Assembly (NCBI RefSeq): GCF_001187505.1
Contig: NZ_CP012150.1
Span: 6,172,048 to 6,236,047, forward strand
DNA from: Mycolicibacterium goodii
GTDB lineage: Bacteria > Actinomycetota > Actinomycetes > Mycobacteriales > Mycobacteriaceae
Direction of reading: 5' to 3'
Length of the DNA: 64,000 bases
A program made the position numbers and the translations under genes. Below are positions 20,075-28,889 of the stretch, piece by piece. Each line of letters begins with the position of its first letter. The stretch's first letter is position 1. A model generated the notes under the pieces. The model was given only the letters and a program-made list of their open reading frames with translations. It was not told the origin of the DNA and made no database searches.

Positions 20075-20497
20075 GTGACTGATGCCGAACTGAGCCCGAC
20101 TGAATGGGTACGCGAACAGACCCAACGCATTCTCGAACAGGGCACCACCGATGGTGTCCAGGTGCTGGACCGCCCGATCGTGCTGTTCACCACGACCGGC
20201 GCCAAGTCCGGCAAGAAGCGTTACGTCCCGCTGATGCGGGTGGAAGAAAACGGCAAGTACGCGATGGTCGCGTCGAAGGGTGGCGATCCCAAGCACCCGT
20301 CGTGGTACTTCAATGTCAAGGCCAATCCGACGGTCAGCGTCCAGGACGGCGACAAGGTTCTCCCCGACCGCACCGCCCGCGAACTCGAGGGCGAGGAGCG
20401 TGAGCACTGGTGGAAGCTCGCCGTCGAGGCCTACCCGCCGTACGCGGAGTACCAGACCAAGACCGACCGGCTCATCCCCGTGTTCATCGTCGAATAG
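20075..20497 (+). CDS. Ddn-family F420-dependent nitroreductase-like protein
   Basis: The protein is 140 residues of the deazaflavin-dependent nitroreductase (Ddn) family, in the flavin/deazaflavin oxidoreductase superfamily of split beta barrels. Motifs are LFTTTGAKSGKKRYVPLM near residue 40 and GDPKHPSWYFNVKANP near residue 70. Members bind F420H2 and reduce quinones or nitro compounds. GTG 20075 is the only reasonable start. It ends in front of a strong intrinsic terminator. Confidence 0.88.
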   Translation: MTDAELSPTEWVREQTQRILEQGTTDGVQVLDRPIVLFTTTGAKSGKKRYVPLMRVEENGKYAMVASKGGDPKHPSWYFNVKANPTVSVQDGDKVLPDRTARELEGEEREHWWKLAVEAYPPYAEYQTKTDRLIPVFIVE

Positions 20498-20538
20498 CAC
20501 CGTCGAATAACACGGTCGAATAAGACCGAAGACATGCG

Positions 20539-20570
20539 AAAAGTGGTCCGGACAGTCCGGACCACTTTTT
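20539..20570. terminator. Bidirectional intrinsic terminator
   Basis: Two 15-base arms (20539-20553 AAAAGTGGTCCGGAC and 20555-20569) are perfect reverse complements with almost no loop. A run of A on one side and T on the other gives a U-tract in both directions. It lies between the convergent Ddn-like and SDR genes and should end both transcripts. Confidence 0.9.
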
Positions 20571-20572
20571 CG

Positions 20573-21403
20573 TCAGGAGTCGAAATCGGTGCTGGTGGTG
20601 AGGTCTTCCCACTTGTCGATCTCCGCGGCACGTGCCTGCGCGACGCGGCGGTAGGCCGACAGCGCATCGGAACCGAGCAGCAGAAACGCAGGCGGCTCAG
20701 GCGATTCGACGGCCTTGAGGATCGCGGCGGCCGCCCTGACCGGATCCCCGGGCTGCGTGCCGTGCACCCGGTCGTGTTCCTTGCGACGCTTGCCCGCGGT
20801 GTCGGCGTAGTCGTCGATCACCGTGGTCGACTGGGTCAGCGACCGCCCGGCGAAGTCGGTGCGGAACCCGCCGGGCTCGACGACGGTGACCGAGATGCCC
20901 AGCGGGGCGAGTTCGGTGTGCAGGGACCCGCTGAGTCCCTCGACCGCGGCCTTGGCGGCCGCGTAGTACCCGGACCCGGGCGGGGTGATCTGCGCCCCGA
21001 TCGACGAGATGTTGACGATGGCACCGCGCCTGCGCGCTCGCATGCCCGGCAGCACTGCCTTGATGGTGGCGACCGTGCCGAAGATGTGGGTGTCGAAAAG
21101 CGTGCGGACGTCGGCGTCGTCGCCTTCCTCGACCGCCGCGCGGTAGCCGTAGCCGGCGTTGTTCACCAGCACGTCGACGCCACCGAACCGCTCCTCGGCC
21201 TGCTGCACGGCCGCGGTGACCTGCTCGGGCCGGGTGACGTCGAGCGCCGCCGCGACCACACGGTCCGGTGCGGACTCGGCGATGTCGCTCACCGCGGCGA
21301 CGTCACGGGCCGTGACCACCAGATTGTGGCCCGCCGCGGCCACTGCCTGGGCGAGCGTGCGCCCGATTCCTGTGGAGCATCCGGTGATCAGCCATGTGGT
21401 CAT
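20573..21403 (-). CDS. Short-chain dehydrogenase/reductase
   Basis: The protein is 276 residues. The cofactor site is ITGCSTGIGRTLA near residue 6, with NNAGYG near residue 80. The catalytic Ser is in VNISSIGAQ and the YYAAAK pair follows at residue 145. It has the extended C-terminus of the DltE/retinol-dehydrogenase-like SDR group. It lies 32 bases after the IclR gene and may be the last gene of the GntP-CoA-transferase-lyase operon. Its own substrate is unknown. Confidence 0.88.
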   Translation of the reverse strand: MTTWLITGCSTGIGRTLAQAVAAAGHNLVVTARDVAAVSDIAESAPDRVVAAALDVTRPEQVTAAVQQAEERFGGVDVLVNNAGYGYRAAVEEGDDADVRTLFDTHIFGTVATIKAVLPGMRARRRGAIVNISSIGAQITPPGSGYYAAAKAAVEGLSGSLHTELAPLGISVTVVEPGGFRTDFAGRSLTQSTTVIDDYADTAGKRRKEHDRVHGTQPGDPVRAAAAILKAVESPEPPAFLLLGSDALSAYRRVAQARAAEIDKWEDLTTSTDFDS

Positions 21404-21435
21404 GTCCTCACCCTAACGAATTCAGCCTCGCGGGA

Positions 21436-22218
21436 TCATTGCGGCGGGCGGCCGCCGAGACTTCTGGTGATCTGCTCGGCATAGCCGACGACGAGGTCGA
21501 CCCACTGCTCGCACTTCTCCAGCGGCATGCGGACCGTGGGGCCGCTGACCGTGAGTGCGCCGAGAATGTCACCGGCAGAATCGAATACGGGTGCCGAGAG
21601 CCCGGATGCCGAATCTTCACGCTCCCCGGTGGTGATCGCGTATCCGTCGGCCTTCGCCTTGGCGATCAGCCCCGCCAGTTCGTCGGCGCTGGTGACGGTG
21701 CCCTCGGTCATGGGTTCCAGCGGCGCGCCGAGGATGCGTTCTGCCAGCTCGGGATTCCACGCCAACAACACTCGTGAGGCCGAACCCACATGCAGCGGTA
21801 TGACTTTGCCGACGTACATGTGCCTGCGCAGGGCCTGGTGGGTCTCCGCGACCGCGACACATACGCGGAAGTTCTGTTCGACGGTGAAAAAGCATGCCGT
21901 CTCACCGATCTTGTCGCGGATCTCTTTGAGCACCGGGGTGACGATCGCGAGCACGTCGAGGTCCTTGCGTGCGGTGGCGGCCCAATAGGACATGCGGATG
22001 CCGACGCGGATCTGCTCGCCGACGCGGTCCAGCATGCCCTGAGCCACCATGTTGCTGACCAGTCGCTGCACGGTCGAGGTCGGCAGGCCGGTGGCCTGCT
22101 GGATCTCCCCGAGCGTCATCGCGGGGCGCGCCAGGGTGAACGCGTTGAGGATTTCGACGATCTTGGTCAGCACCAGCAGCGTCTGCTGCTTGCCGGAATC
22201 CCCGTCTCCCTTTGCCAT
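21436..22218 (-). CDS. IclR-family transcriptional regulator
   Basis: The protein is 260 residues. The winged helix has MTLGEIQQATGLPTSTVQRL near residue 35. The C-terminal effector domain has GSASRVLLAW and GEREDSASGLSAPVFD, the usual ligand-pocket segment. IclR proteins commonly sense small organic acids. The gene lies 16 bases after the lyase gene and belongs to the same operon, so it probably regulates its own operon in response to the imported acid. Confidence 0.92.
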   Translation of the reverse strand: MAKGDGDSGKQQTLLVLTKIVEILNAFTLARPAMTLGEIQQATGLPTSTVQRLVSNMVAQGMLDRVGEQIRVGIRMSYWAATARKDLDVLAIVTPVLKEIRDKIGETACFFTVEQNFRVCVAVAETHQALRRHMYVGKVIPLHVGSASRVLLAWNPELAERILGAPLEPMTEGTVTSADELAGLIAKAKADGYAITTGEREDSASGLSAPVFDSAGDILGALTVSGPTVRMPLEKCEQWVDLVVGYAEQITRSLGGRPPQ

Positions 22219-22234
22219 GGCGCAAATCTACCGG

Positions 22235-23179
22235 TCAGCTACCGATCACCCACCGGAATGCGTCGGCCTTGGACCGCGCGCCCTGCGCGGCCTTGGACCG
22301 GTTCGGCTCCCCCAACTCGGCCAGGATCTTCTCCGACAGGCGCACCAGCGATTCGAACGCCGTCGGGGTGAGCCAGTCCGGGCGCAGCGCGAACAACAGG
22401 TCCTCACTGGAGGTGTTGCCACTCGCGCCGGGTGCGAACGGGCAGCCGCCCAGGCCGCCGAGCGAGCCGTCGACCATCGTCGCGCCCGCGTCGATGGCCG
22501 CGAGCGTGTTGGCCACCCCGAGCCCCCACGTGTCGTGGCCGTGAAAGACGATGCGCCGCTCGGGGTTCACCGGATGCAGACCGTGGATGAGTTCACCGAC
22601 CTGCGTGGGGATCGCCTGGCCGATCGTGTCACACACCACCACGTCGACCGCTCCGGCGGTCCGCGGGTCGGCGGCGATCCCCCACACTCGCCGCGGATCG
22701 ACGAGCCCCTCGAACGGGCAGGTGAACGCCGTGGCGATGCACAGTTGGATGTCACCGCCCGCCTCGTCGGCGATCCGGATCGCGTCGGGCATCGCCGCGA
22801 CGCTGGTCTCGGTGTCGCGTCCGATGTTGGCCTTGTTGTGTGAGTCCGACGCCGACAGGCAGTACTGGAACTTGCGCGCGCCTGCCGCGGCGGCCTTCTC
22901 GACATGCCGCGGGGTGGCCACCCAGATCCAGCATCGCTGAAGCTCCTCGGGCGTCAGCGCGGCCACGACGTCGAGGGTGTCGGCGAGGGTGGGCACCAGA
23001 TCGGCGCGCGCCATCGACCCGATCTCCAGTGCGGGTACGCCGATGCGCAGCAGTTCGCGGACCACCTCGATCTTGAGCTCGGTCGGCAGTGTCTTGGCGG
23101 TCAGTTGCAACCCGTCGCGCAGGGTGACGTCGCGCAGTTCGGCGCGCGGGGTGTAGGGACTGGGTTCCCGAACGGTCAT
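22235..23179 (-). CDS. HMG-CoA lyase-like aldolase
   Basis: The protein is 314 residues of the DRE-TIM metallolyase family. RDVTLRDGLQ holds the DxxLRDG metal and catalytic site near residue 17. HGHDTWGLG gives the two metal histidines. GGLGGCPFAPGASGN is the lyase signature with the catalytic Cys near residue 250. Enzymes of this group cleave 3-hydroxy-3-methylglutaryl-CoA to acetyl-CoA and acetoacetate, or citramalyl-type CoA esters. The ATG overlaps the CoA-transferase stop (ATGA), so the CoA ester is probably made by that neighbour. Which hydroxy-acid is cleaved cannot be read from sequence. Confidence 0.88.
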   Translation of the reverse strand: MTVREPSPYTPRAELRDVTLRDGLQLTAKTLPTELKIEVVRELLRIGVPALEIGSMARADLVPTLADTLDVVAALTPEELQRCWIWVATPRHVEKAAAAGARKFQYCLSASDSHNKANIGRDTETSVAAMPDAIRIADEAGGDIQLCIATAFTCPFEGLVDPRRVWGIAADPRTAGAVDVVVCDTIGQAIPTQVGELIHGLHPVNPERRIVFHGHDTWGLGVANTLAAIDAGATMVDGSLGGLGGCPFAPGASGNTSSEDLLFALRPDWLTPTAFESLVRLSEKILAELGEPNRSKAAQGARSKADAFRWVIGS

Positions 23180-24384
23180 GTCAGATCCTCGATTTCGTCA
23201 TCGGCGAGGCCCAGCAGCGTCGACAGCACCTCGTGGGTGTGCTCACCGAGGTCGGGCCCCACGTTGCGGATCGGCAGCGACGCGCCGCCGATGACCGGGA
23301 CGATTCCCGGGAAGCCGACCGGTTGCGGTTCGTTCCCGCCGGTGTCGACGTCGAAGTGCTGGATCATGTTTCGCGCCTCGTACTGCTGGTCTTGGCAGAT
23401 GTCGGCCGCGGTGTAGATCGGCCCGGACGGCACACCCGCCTCGTCGAGCAGTTTGAGCGCCTCGTCGCGGGTGTGCCGACTCGTCCACGCCGAGATCGCC
23501 TCGTCGAGTTCGTCGCGGCGGGCCCAGCGTCCGGCGTTGGTCTGCAGGTCGGGATCGTCGGCGAGATCGGGCCGACCGATGATGCGCATGTAACGCTGGT
23601 AGATCGCATCGCCGTTGCCCGCGACGATGATGCTGGTGCCGTCGGCGCACGGATAGGCGTTGCTGGGCGCGATGCCTTCCATGCGGCCGCCGACCCGTCG
23701 GCGCTGCACGCCGTAGGCCAGGTAGTCGGGGATCAACGATTCCATCACCGACAGGATCGACTCGTTGAGTGCGACGTCGATGATGCGTTGCGGTAGTGGA
23801 ATTTTGGCGCGTTCACGTTGGAACAGCGCCATCACCGTGCCGAACGCCGCGTAGATGCCCGCGATCGAGTCGCCGATCGACACCCCGGTGCGTACCGGCG
23901 GGCGGTCGGGGTCGCCGACCAGTTCGCGTAGGCCGCCGTACGCCTCGGCGACCGCGGCGAACCCCGGCCGCTCCGACATCGGCCCGGTCTGGCCGAACGC
24001 CGAGATCCGCGTGATCACCAGGTTTGGGTTCGCCTCGTCGATGCGTTCCGGTCCCAGACCCCACTTCTCGAGGGTGCCCGGTCGGAAGTTCTCCAACAGC
24101 ACGTCGCAGTGCCGCAGCAGCTCGAGCACGATCTCGCGGCCGCGCTCGGTCTTCAGGTCGAGCACGATCGACTTCTTGTTGCGATTGATGGTGCGGTACA
24201 GCATCGAGGTGCTGCCCGCGTAGAGGCGCCAGTTGCGCAGTTCGTCGCCGGTGCCGGGGCGTTCGACCTTGATGACCTCGGCGCCGAAGTCGGCGAGCAT
24301 GCGGCCCGCGGTCGGGGCGGCGATGTAGTTGCCGAGTTCGAGTACACGCACCCCGGCCAGTGGACGAATCTGGTTGTCACTCAT
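23176..24384 (-). CDS. Class III CoA-transferase (CaiB/BaiF family)
   Basis: The protein is 402 residues. It begins with LAGVRVLELGNYIAAPTAGR and has DFGAEVIKVERP and LLENFRPGTLEKWGL. The catalytic Asp is in RIIDVALNE near residue 180. These enzymes move CoA from a donor such as succinyl-CoA onto a carboxylic acid. ATG 24384 has GAGGA six bases upstream. The order permease, CoA-transferase, HMG-CoA-lyase-like enzyme is a short complete route: import, activation, cleavage. Relatives act on 3-hydroxy-3-methylglutarate, glutarate, citramalate or itaconate; the choice here is open. Confidence 0.9.
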   Translation of the reverse strand: MSDNQIRPLAGVRVLELGNYIAAPTAGRMLADFGAEVIKVERPGTGDELRNWRLYAGSTSMLYRTINRNKKSIVLDLKTERGREIVLELLRHCDVLLENFRPGTLEKWGLGPERIDEANPNLVITRISAFGQTGPMSERPGFAAVAEAYGGLRELVGDPDRPPVRTGVSIGDSIAGIYAAFGTVMALFQRERAKIPLPQRIIDVALNESILSVMESLIPDYLAYGVQRRRVGGRMEGIAPSNAYPCADGTSIIVAGNGDAIYQRYMRIIGRPDLADDPDLQTNAGRWARRDELDEAISAWTSRHTRDEALKLLDEAGVPSGPIYTAADICQDQQYEARNMIQHFDVDTGGNEPQPVGFPGIVPVIGGASLPIRNVGPDLGEHTHEVLSTLLGLADDEIEDLT

Positions 24385-24397
24385 GTATTTCCTCGTA

Positions 24398-25861
24398 TCA
24401 GAAGAGCAGGCTTGCCGGCAGCAGGAGCAGGATCGCGACGACGGAGGCCACCGACACGCCCACGGTGACGGTCTTGAGGGCACCGCGGGTGGACTGCCCC
24501 ATCAGCGACTGCAGCAGCCAGAAGGTGTTGCTGGTGACGTGCACGGCGAACAGCGAACCGGCGCCTGCGGCCAGGGCGATCAGCACCGGGTCCAGCCCGA
24601 TGATCGGCGCGACCGGGGCGAGGATGCCCGCCGAGGTGATCGCCGAGATCGTGACCGATCCGACGGCCACATGCAGCGCCGCGGCGATGAGCCACACCAC
24701 GAGCAGCGGTGCCGCGGTGCTGGCGGTGAAGTACTCGCCGAGGATGTCGCCCAGGCCGGCGGCCTTGATCGTGGCGGCGAGGGATCCGCCGACCCCGGTC
24801 AGGATCAGGATCTGTCCGCTCTCCTTGAACCCCGTGGCGATGGCGGTCTCGATCGCCTTGGTGCCCTGGACCCGGCGGCCGACGAAGCTGGTGCCGATGA
24901 GGCCGATCAGCAAGGCGATCACCGGCGATGAGATGAATTTGACGACGGGGAGGTCGATTTCGGCCGCGTCGAGGATCGCGCCGGTGGCGATCAGCACCAG
25001 CGATGCCAGCATGGGGCCGAACAGGAGCAGCAGCGGCGCCTCGGTTGCGGTGTCGCTCTTGGGTTTCACGGTCGTCGTGGCGGTGGCCGACGCACCGGCG
25101 GGCGCCGCGGCCGCGGGCGCCGACCCGTCGGCGGGCGCACCCGTGACGTCGGACCCGTTGGTGCCGTCGGCGTCGCCGGCAGCGCCCGCCTCCACGGCGG
25201 GTTCGGCGCCGATGAACGGTTGTTCGTCACGTGCAGAATCCCAAAAGCCGTGGTTGAACAGGAACGACATGATGGCCACCGAGATCGCCACGGTCGGGAT
25301 CACCAGGCACAGCCCGAACAGCAGCATCTTGCCGAGCGGCACACCCAGCAGGCCTGCGAGCGCGAGCGCGCCCACGCCCGGCACGGTCAGCACGATGCCG
25401 CACTCCAGGCCGATCGCCATGGCCGCGGCCATTCGCGCGGTGCCGTTCTTCCCGATCCGGGCGGCGAGGTTGCGGGCCAGTGGCGCCGAAATGACAAGCA
25501 GCACATCGAGAAAGATCGATTGCAGGGCGGTGGCAATCGTCAACGACATCGCGTACGGCATCCGCTTGGCGCCGAACCACCGCAGCAGTGTCTCCACCAG
25601 TCGCTGGATCGCGCCGGTCTGCTGCAGGATCGCCCCCATCAGCACACCGAACGCGATCAACAACCCGACCTCGGCCATGATGTCGCCGAAACCCGTGGTG
25701 ATGGCCTCGATGGTCTTCTCGACACCCAATCCGACGGCCAGGCCGAGGTATGCGGACCCGACCACGAGCGAGACCACTGGGTTGAATCTGAACCTCACGA
25801 TCATCACGACCACCGCGAGGATTGCGACCGCAGTGTTGATCACTATGGCGGTTTCTGACAT
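24398..25861 (-). CDS. GntP-family permease
   Basis: The protein is 487 residues with about 12-14 hydrophobic segments, of the gluconate:H+ symporter (GntP) family. Family features include EKTIEAITTGFGDIMAEVGLL and the repeat near residue 350 (ETAIATGFKESGQILILTG). The central loop (about residues 215-280) is a long Ala/Gly/Thr-rich hydrophilic insert, longer than usual. ATG 25861 has AGGAG eight bases upstream. First gene of the operon, 13 bases from the CoA-transferase, so it probably imports the organic acid used by it. Confidence 0.88.
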   Translation of the reverse strand: MSETAIVINTAVAILAVVVMIVRFRFNPVVSLVVGSAYLGLAVGLGVEKTIEAITTGFGDIMAEVGLLIAFGVLMGAILQQTGAIQRLVETLLRWFGAKRMPYAMSLTIATALQSIFLDVLLVISAPLARNLAARIGKNGTARMAAAMAIGLECGIVLTVPGVGALALAGLLGVPLGKMLLFGLCLVIPTVAISVAIMSFLFNHGFWDSARDEQPFIGAEPAVEAGAAGDADGTNGSDVTGAPADGSAPAAAAPAGASATATTTVKPKSDTATEAPLLLLFGPMLASLVLIATGAILDAAEIDLPVVKFISSPVIALLIGLIGTSFVGRRVQGTKAIETAIATGFKESGQILILTGVGGSLAATIKAAGLGDILGEYFTASTAAPLLVVWLIAAALHVAVGSVTISAITSAGILAPVAPIIGLDPVLIALAAGAGSLFAVHVTSNTFWLLQSLMGQSTRGALKTVTVGVSVASVVAILLLLPASLLF

Positions 25862-25901
25862 GAGCGGAACTCCTAGGACAGCTGATGGCGGTCAGCGGGC
25901 T

Positions 25902-25966
25902 CGCACCTTTGTGGTGCGCGTCACGGCTACACCCACATTATGAGCATGAACCCACGATGTAAACAA
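25902..25966 (-). promoter_or_regulatory. Promoter and inverted repeat ahead of the GntP operon
   Basis: On the minus strand, TTGTTT (plus 25961-25966) and CATAAT (plus 25937-25942) are 18 bases apart and fit a housekeeping promoter. Between this -10 and the permease start lies a perfect six-base inverted repeat, CGCACC-N5-GGTGCG (25902-25918). It is a candidate IclR operator or a leader hairpin. No gene lies in 25862-26021. Confidence 0.45.
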
Positions 25967-26021
25967 GACCCTGGCCGCACAATGCCCCCGCGACCGCATC
26001 AGACCAGGTGACGCCGGTGAC

Positions 26022-26768
26022 TCAGCCGCGGCCGTAGAACGGCATCTCGCGGGCCATCACGGTCAGTGACGGCACCGCGACCTCCAGGGGCAGTTCCACG
26101 AGGTGGGCCACGGCATTGGCCACGTGCACCACATCGAAGGTGGGTTCGGCCGCCAGCGTTCCGTCGGCCTGCACGGTCTGGTGACCGAATCCCGCCGTCA
26201 TGGCGGTGGCGGCATTGCCGATGTCGATCTGCGTCACGCAGATGTCGACGCTGCGCAGGTCCAGCAACATCGACGCCGTCAGACCGCTGATGGCGTGCTT
26301 GGTGACGGTGTACGCCAGGCTCTTGGGACGCGGCCGGTGCGCCGAGAGCGAACCGTTGTTGATGATCCGGCCGCCCCGCGGCAGCTGTTCGGCCATGATG
26401 CGCGCGGCCTCGCGCGCGCAGAACACCGAACCGTCGACGTTGGTGCGCCAGGTGCGCTCCCATTCCGCGTCGTCGATTTCGGCGACCGACGCCGACGGCC
26501 CGAACACACCGGCGTTGTTGAACAGCACGTCGACGCGTCCGAAGGTCGCCACCGCATCGGCGAACAGGGCGCGCACCGAGGCCGGATCGGTCACGTCGAC
26601 CGGCATCACCCGCGCATTGAGGCGACCCTGCGCGGCGTCACGAAGCGCGTCCGGTCTCCGACCGGCGAGCACCACATGATGGCCCGCGTCCAACAACACC
26701 CGGGCGGTCGCCTGGCCGATCCCACTGCCGGCACCGGTGATGATCACGACTTTCTGCACGGGCGCCAT
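26022..26768 (-). CDS. Short-chain dehydrogenase/reductase
   Basis: The protein is 248 residues. TGAGSGIG is near residue 11, NNAG near residue 84, and the catalytic residues lie in INNGSLSAH and YTVTK. ATG 26768 (MAPVQKVVIITG) is preferred over an upstream in-frame start at 26825, which would add a non-conserved arginine-rich stretch. It stands divergent from the molybdate operon. In M. tuberculosis I recall an SDR (Rv1856c) beside modABC, so this is probably its orthologue; the function is unknown in both. Confidence 0.88.
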   Translation of the reverse strand: MAPVQKVVIITGAGSGIGQATARVLLDAGHHVVLAGRRPDALRDAAQGRLNARVMPVDVTDPASVRALFADAVATFGRVDVLFNNAGVFGPSASVAEIDDAEWERTWRTNVDGSVFCAREAARIMAEQLPRGGRIINNGSLSAHRPRPKSLAYTVTKHAISGLTASMLLDLRSVDICVTQIDIGNAATAMTAGFGHQTVQADGTLAAEPTFDVVHVANAVAHLVELPLEVAVPSLTVMAREMPFYGRG

Positions 26769-26866
26769 TGTCGCCCGTGGGCGCAGCCGGGGCGGTCCGA
26801 CCCGCACAAAACCACCGCGCCTCACAGCGTCGATGGCCTCACTGGAATGCCGACATATTGGGCGCT

Positions 26867-26923
26867 TTGTTCCGCAAATACCGATCTAGTACGCTCATAT
26901 TTCCGTAGACGCGGATTTTCCGC
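26867..26923 (+). promoter_or_regulatory. Candidate promoter and inverted repeat of the molybdate operon
   Basis: TTGTTC (26867-26872) and TACGCT (26890-26895) are 17 bases apart. About 16 bases further on is the perfect inverted repeat GCGGA-TTT-TCCGC (26911-26923), just before the coding start. It could be the operator of the HTH-Mop protein or a leader hairpin. Prediction only. Confidence 0.4.
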
Positions 26924-26941
26924 ATGAGCGAGGGGCCAGCT

Positions 26942-27346
26942 GTGTCGTTGATCCGCATCAAAGACGCCGCGGCACTGCTGGGCGTCAGCGACGACACGGT
27001 GCGCCGCTGGATCGAGGGCGGTGCGCTACCGGCGACCAAGGACGACGCGGGCCGCAAGGTCATCGCAGGCGACGTGCTCGCCGCGTTCGCGCAGGCTCAT
27101 GCCGCACCCCCACCCGACCCGACCGGCATCGCGAGTTCGGCCCGCAACCGGTTCGTCGGACTCGTCACGAAGGTGACCGCCGACGCGGTGATGGCCGAGG
27201 TGCAGATGCAGTGCGGACCATTCCAGGTCGTGTCGCTCATGAGCAGTGAGTCGGTGGCATCGCTGGGCCTCGAGCCGGGCAAGGTCGCGGTGGCGGTCGT
27301 GAAGGCGACGACGGTGATCGTCGAAACACCAGGAGGTAGTTCATGA
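26942..27346 (+). CDS. HTH-Mop molybdate-binding regulator
   Basis: The protein is 134 residues. The N-terminal half is an excisionase/MerR-like helix-turn-helix (IKDAAALLGVSDDTVRRWIEGG), followed by a short linker. Then comes a single Mop/TOBE domain: SARNRFVGLVTKVTADAVMAEVQMQCGP to KVAVAVVKATTVIVE, which binds molybdate or tungstate. GTG 26942 is chosen for AGGGG six bases upstream; ATG 26924 would add six residues and lies in an inverted repeat. Its end overlaps modA (ATGA). It is likely the molybdate sensor of this operon in place of ModE. Confidence 0.85.
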   Translation: MSLIRIKDAAALLGVSDDTVRRWIEGGALPATKDDAGRKVIAGDVLAAFAQAHAAPPPDPTGIASSARNRFVGLVTKVTADAVMAEVQMQCGPFQVVSLMSSESVASLGLEPGKVAVAVVKATTVIVETPGGSS

Positions 27347-28086
27347 TTCGGGCGGCGAGCGCACTGTTGGGCCTGCTACTGCTCGCCGGGTGTTCGTCGC
27401 CACCCGAAAACGACGCCCGCCTCACGGTCTTCGCGGCCGCGTCGCTCAAGTCGACGTTCACCGAGTTGGGCAAGCAATTCGAGCAAGCCAATCCGGGTAC
27501 CACGGTCGACTTCAACTTCGCCGGCTCGTCGGACCTCGTCACGCAGCTCACGCAGGGCGCGCCTGCCGATGTGTTCGCATCGGCCGACACCAAGAACATG
27601 ACCAAGGCGGTCGACGCGGGACTCGTCGACGGTGATCCCGTCGACTTCGCGACCAACACGCTGACGATCGTGACGGCACCGGGAAACCCCAAGGGCATCA
27701 CGTCTTTTGCCGACCTGACCAAACCGGGCGTCACGGTGGTCGTGTGTGCCCCGCAGGTGCCCTGTGGATCGGCCGCCGAGCAGGTCGAGAAGTCCACGGG
27801 CGTGACCCTGTCCCCGGTCAGCGAGGAATCCGCCGTCACTGACGTGCTGGGAAAGGTGACATCCGGTCAGGCCGACGCGGGCCTGGTGTACGTGACCGAC
27901 GCCAAAGGCGCGGGCGACGCCGTGACGGCCGTCGCGTTCCCGGAGGCCGCGGGTGCGGTGAACACCTATCCCGTCGCGACGCTGAAGAGTTCGACCGACG
28001 CCGAGATGGCTCAGCGGTTCGTCGATCTGGTGGTCAGCCCCGAGGGCCGCAAGGTGTTGTCCGAGGCGGGTTTCGCGACACCGTGA
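27343..28086 (+). CDS. modA: Molybdate ABC transporter, substrate-binding lipoprotein
   Basis: The protein is 247 residues. The lipobox LLAGC near residue 17 marks a lipoprotein anchored on the outer face of the membrane. The binding protein begins [20 protein letters not shown], and [11 protein letters not shown] and [11 protein letters not shown] hold the oxyanion-binding serines. It delivers molybdate to ModBC for cofactor synthesis. Start and stop overlap both neighbours by four bases. Confidence 0.96.
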   Translation: MIRAASALLGLLLLAGCSSPPENDARLTVFAAASLKSTFTELGKQFEQANPGTTVDFNFAGSSDLVTQLTQGAPADVFASADTKNMTKAVDAGLVDGDPVDFATNTLTIVTAPGNPKGITSFADLTKPGVTVVVCAPQVPCGSAAEQVEKSTGVTLSPVSEESAVTDVLGKVTSGQADAGLVYVTDAKGAGDAVTAVAFPEAAGAVNTYPVATLKSSTDAEMAQRFVDLVVSPEGRKVLSEAGFATP

Positions 28087-28889
28087 GAACGCGGACCGGC
28101 GACCCGGTGCAGGTCGGGTTGCCGACTTGGATCTTCCTGCCCGCCACGATCGGCGCGCTGTTCGTCGTCATCCCGCTGGTCGCGATCCTGCTGAAGATCG
28201 ACTGGACGCAGTTCGTCTCGCTGATCACGTCGGCATCGTCACGCGCCGCGCTGTTGTTGAGCCTGAAGACCTCTGCTGCCAGCACCGCGGTGTGCGTGGT
28301 GCTCGGCGTCCCGATGGCGGTCGTGCTGGCGCGTGCGCGTTTCCGCGGCCGTTCCGTCCTGCGCGCCCTGGTCCTGCTGCCACTGGTGCTGCCTCCCGTG
28401 GTCGGCGGAATCGCGCTGCTCTACACGTTCGGCCGGATGGGTCTGGTGGGCCACTACCTCGACATGGCAGGCGTGCGGATCGCGTTCACGACAACCGCGG
28501 TGGTGCTGGCACAGTCGTTCGTGTCGCTGCCGTTTCTGGTCGTGAGCTTGGAAGGCGCGTTGCGCTCGGCGGGTGAGCGGTACGAGACGATCGCCGCGAC
28601 GCTCGGTGCCCGGCCCACGACCGTGCTGCGCACGGTGACCCTGCCGCTCGTGGTGCCCGGGATGCTGTCCGGCGCGGTGCTGGCGTTCGCCCGCTCGCTA
28701 GGCGAATTCGGTGCGACGCTCACCTTCGCCGGATCCCTGCAAGGAGTCACCCGTACGCTGCCGCTGGAGATCTATCTGCAGCGAGAAACCGATCCCGATG
28801 CGGCCGTGGCACTTTCGCTCGTGCTGATCGTGGTGGCCGCCGTCATCGTGATCGCATCGGCGTCGCGCAAACTGGCGGGTCCGCTATGA
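28083..28889 (+). CDS. modB: Molybdate ABC transporter, permease
   Basis: The protein is 268 residues with five or six hydrophobic helices. The ABC-permease coupling loop is visible as [22 protein letters not shown], and [15 protein letters not shown] is typical of ModB. GTG 28083 overlaps the modA stop (GTGA). It forms the membrane channel for molybdate with ModC. Confidence 0.96.
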   Translation: MRTRTGDPVQVGLPTWIFLPATIGALFVVIPLVAILLKIDWTQFVSLITSASSRAALLLSLKTSAASTAVCVVLGVPMAVVLARARFRGRSVLRALVLLPLVLPPVVGGIALLYTFGRMGLVGHYLDMAGVRIAFTTTAVVLAQSFVSLPFLVVSLEGALRSAGERYETIAATLGARPTTVLRTVTLPLVVPGMLSGAVLAFARSLGEFGATLTFAGSLQGVTRTLPLEIYLQRETDPDAAVALSLVLIVVAAVIVIASASRKLAGPL

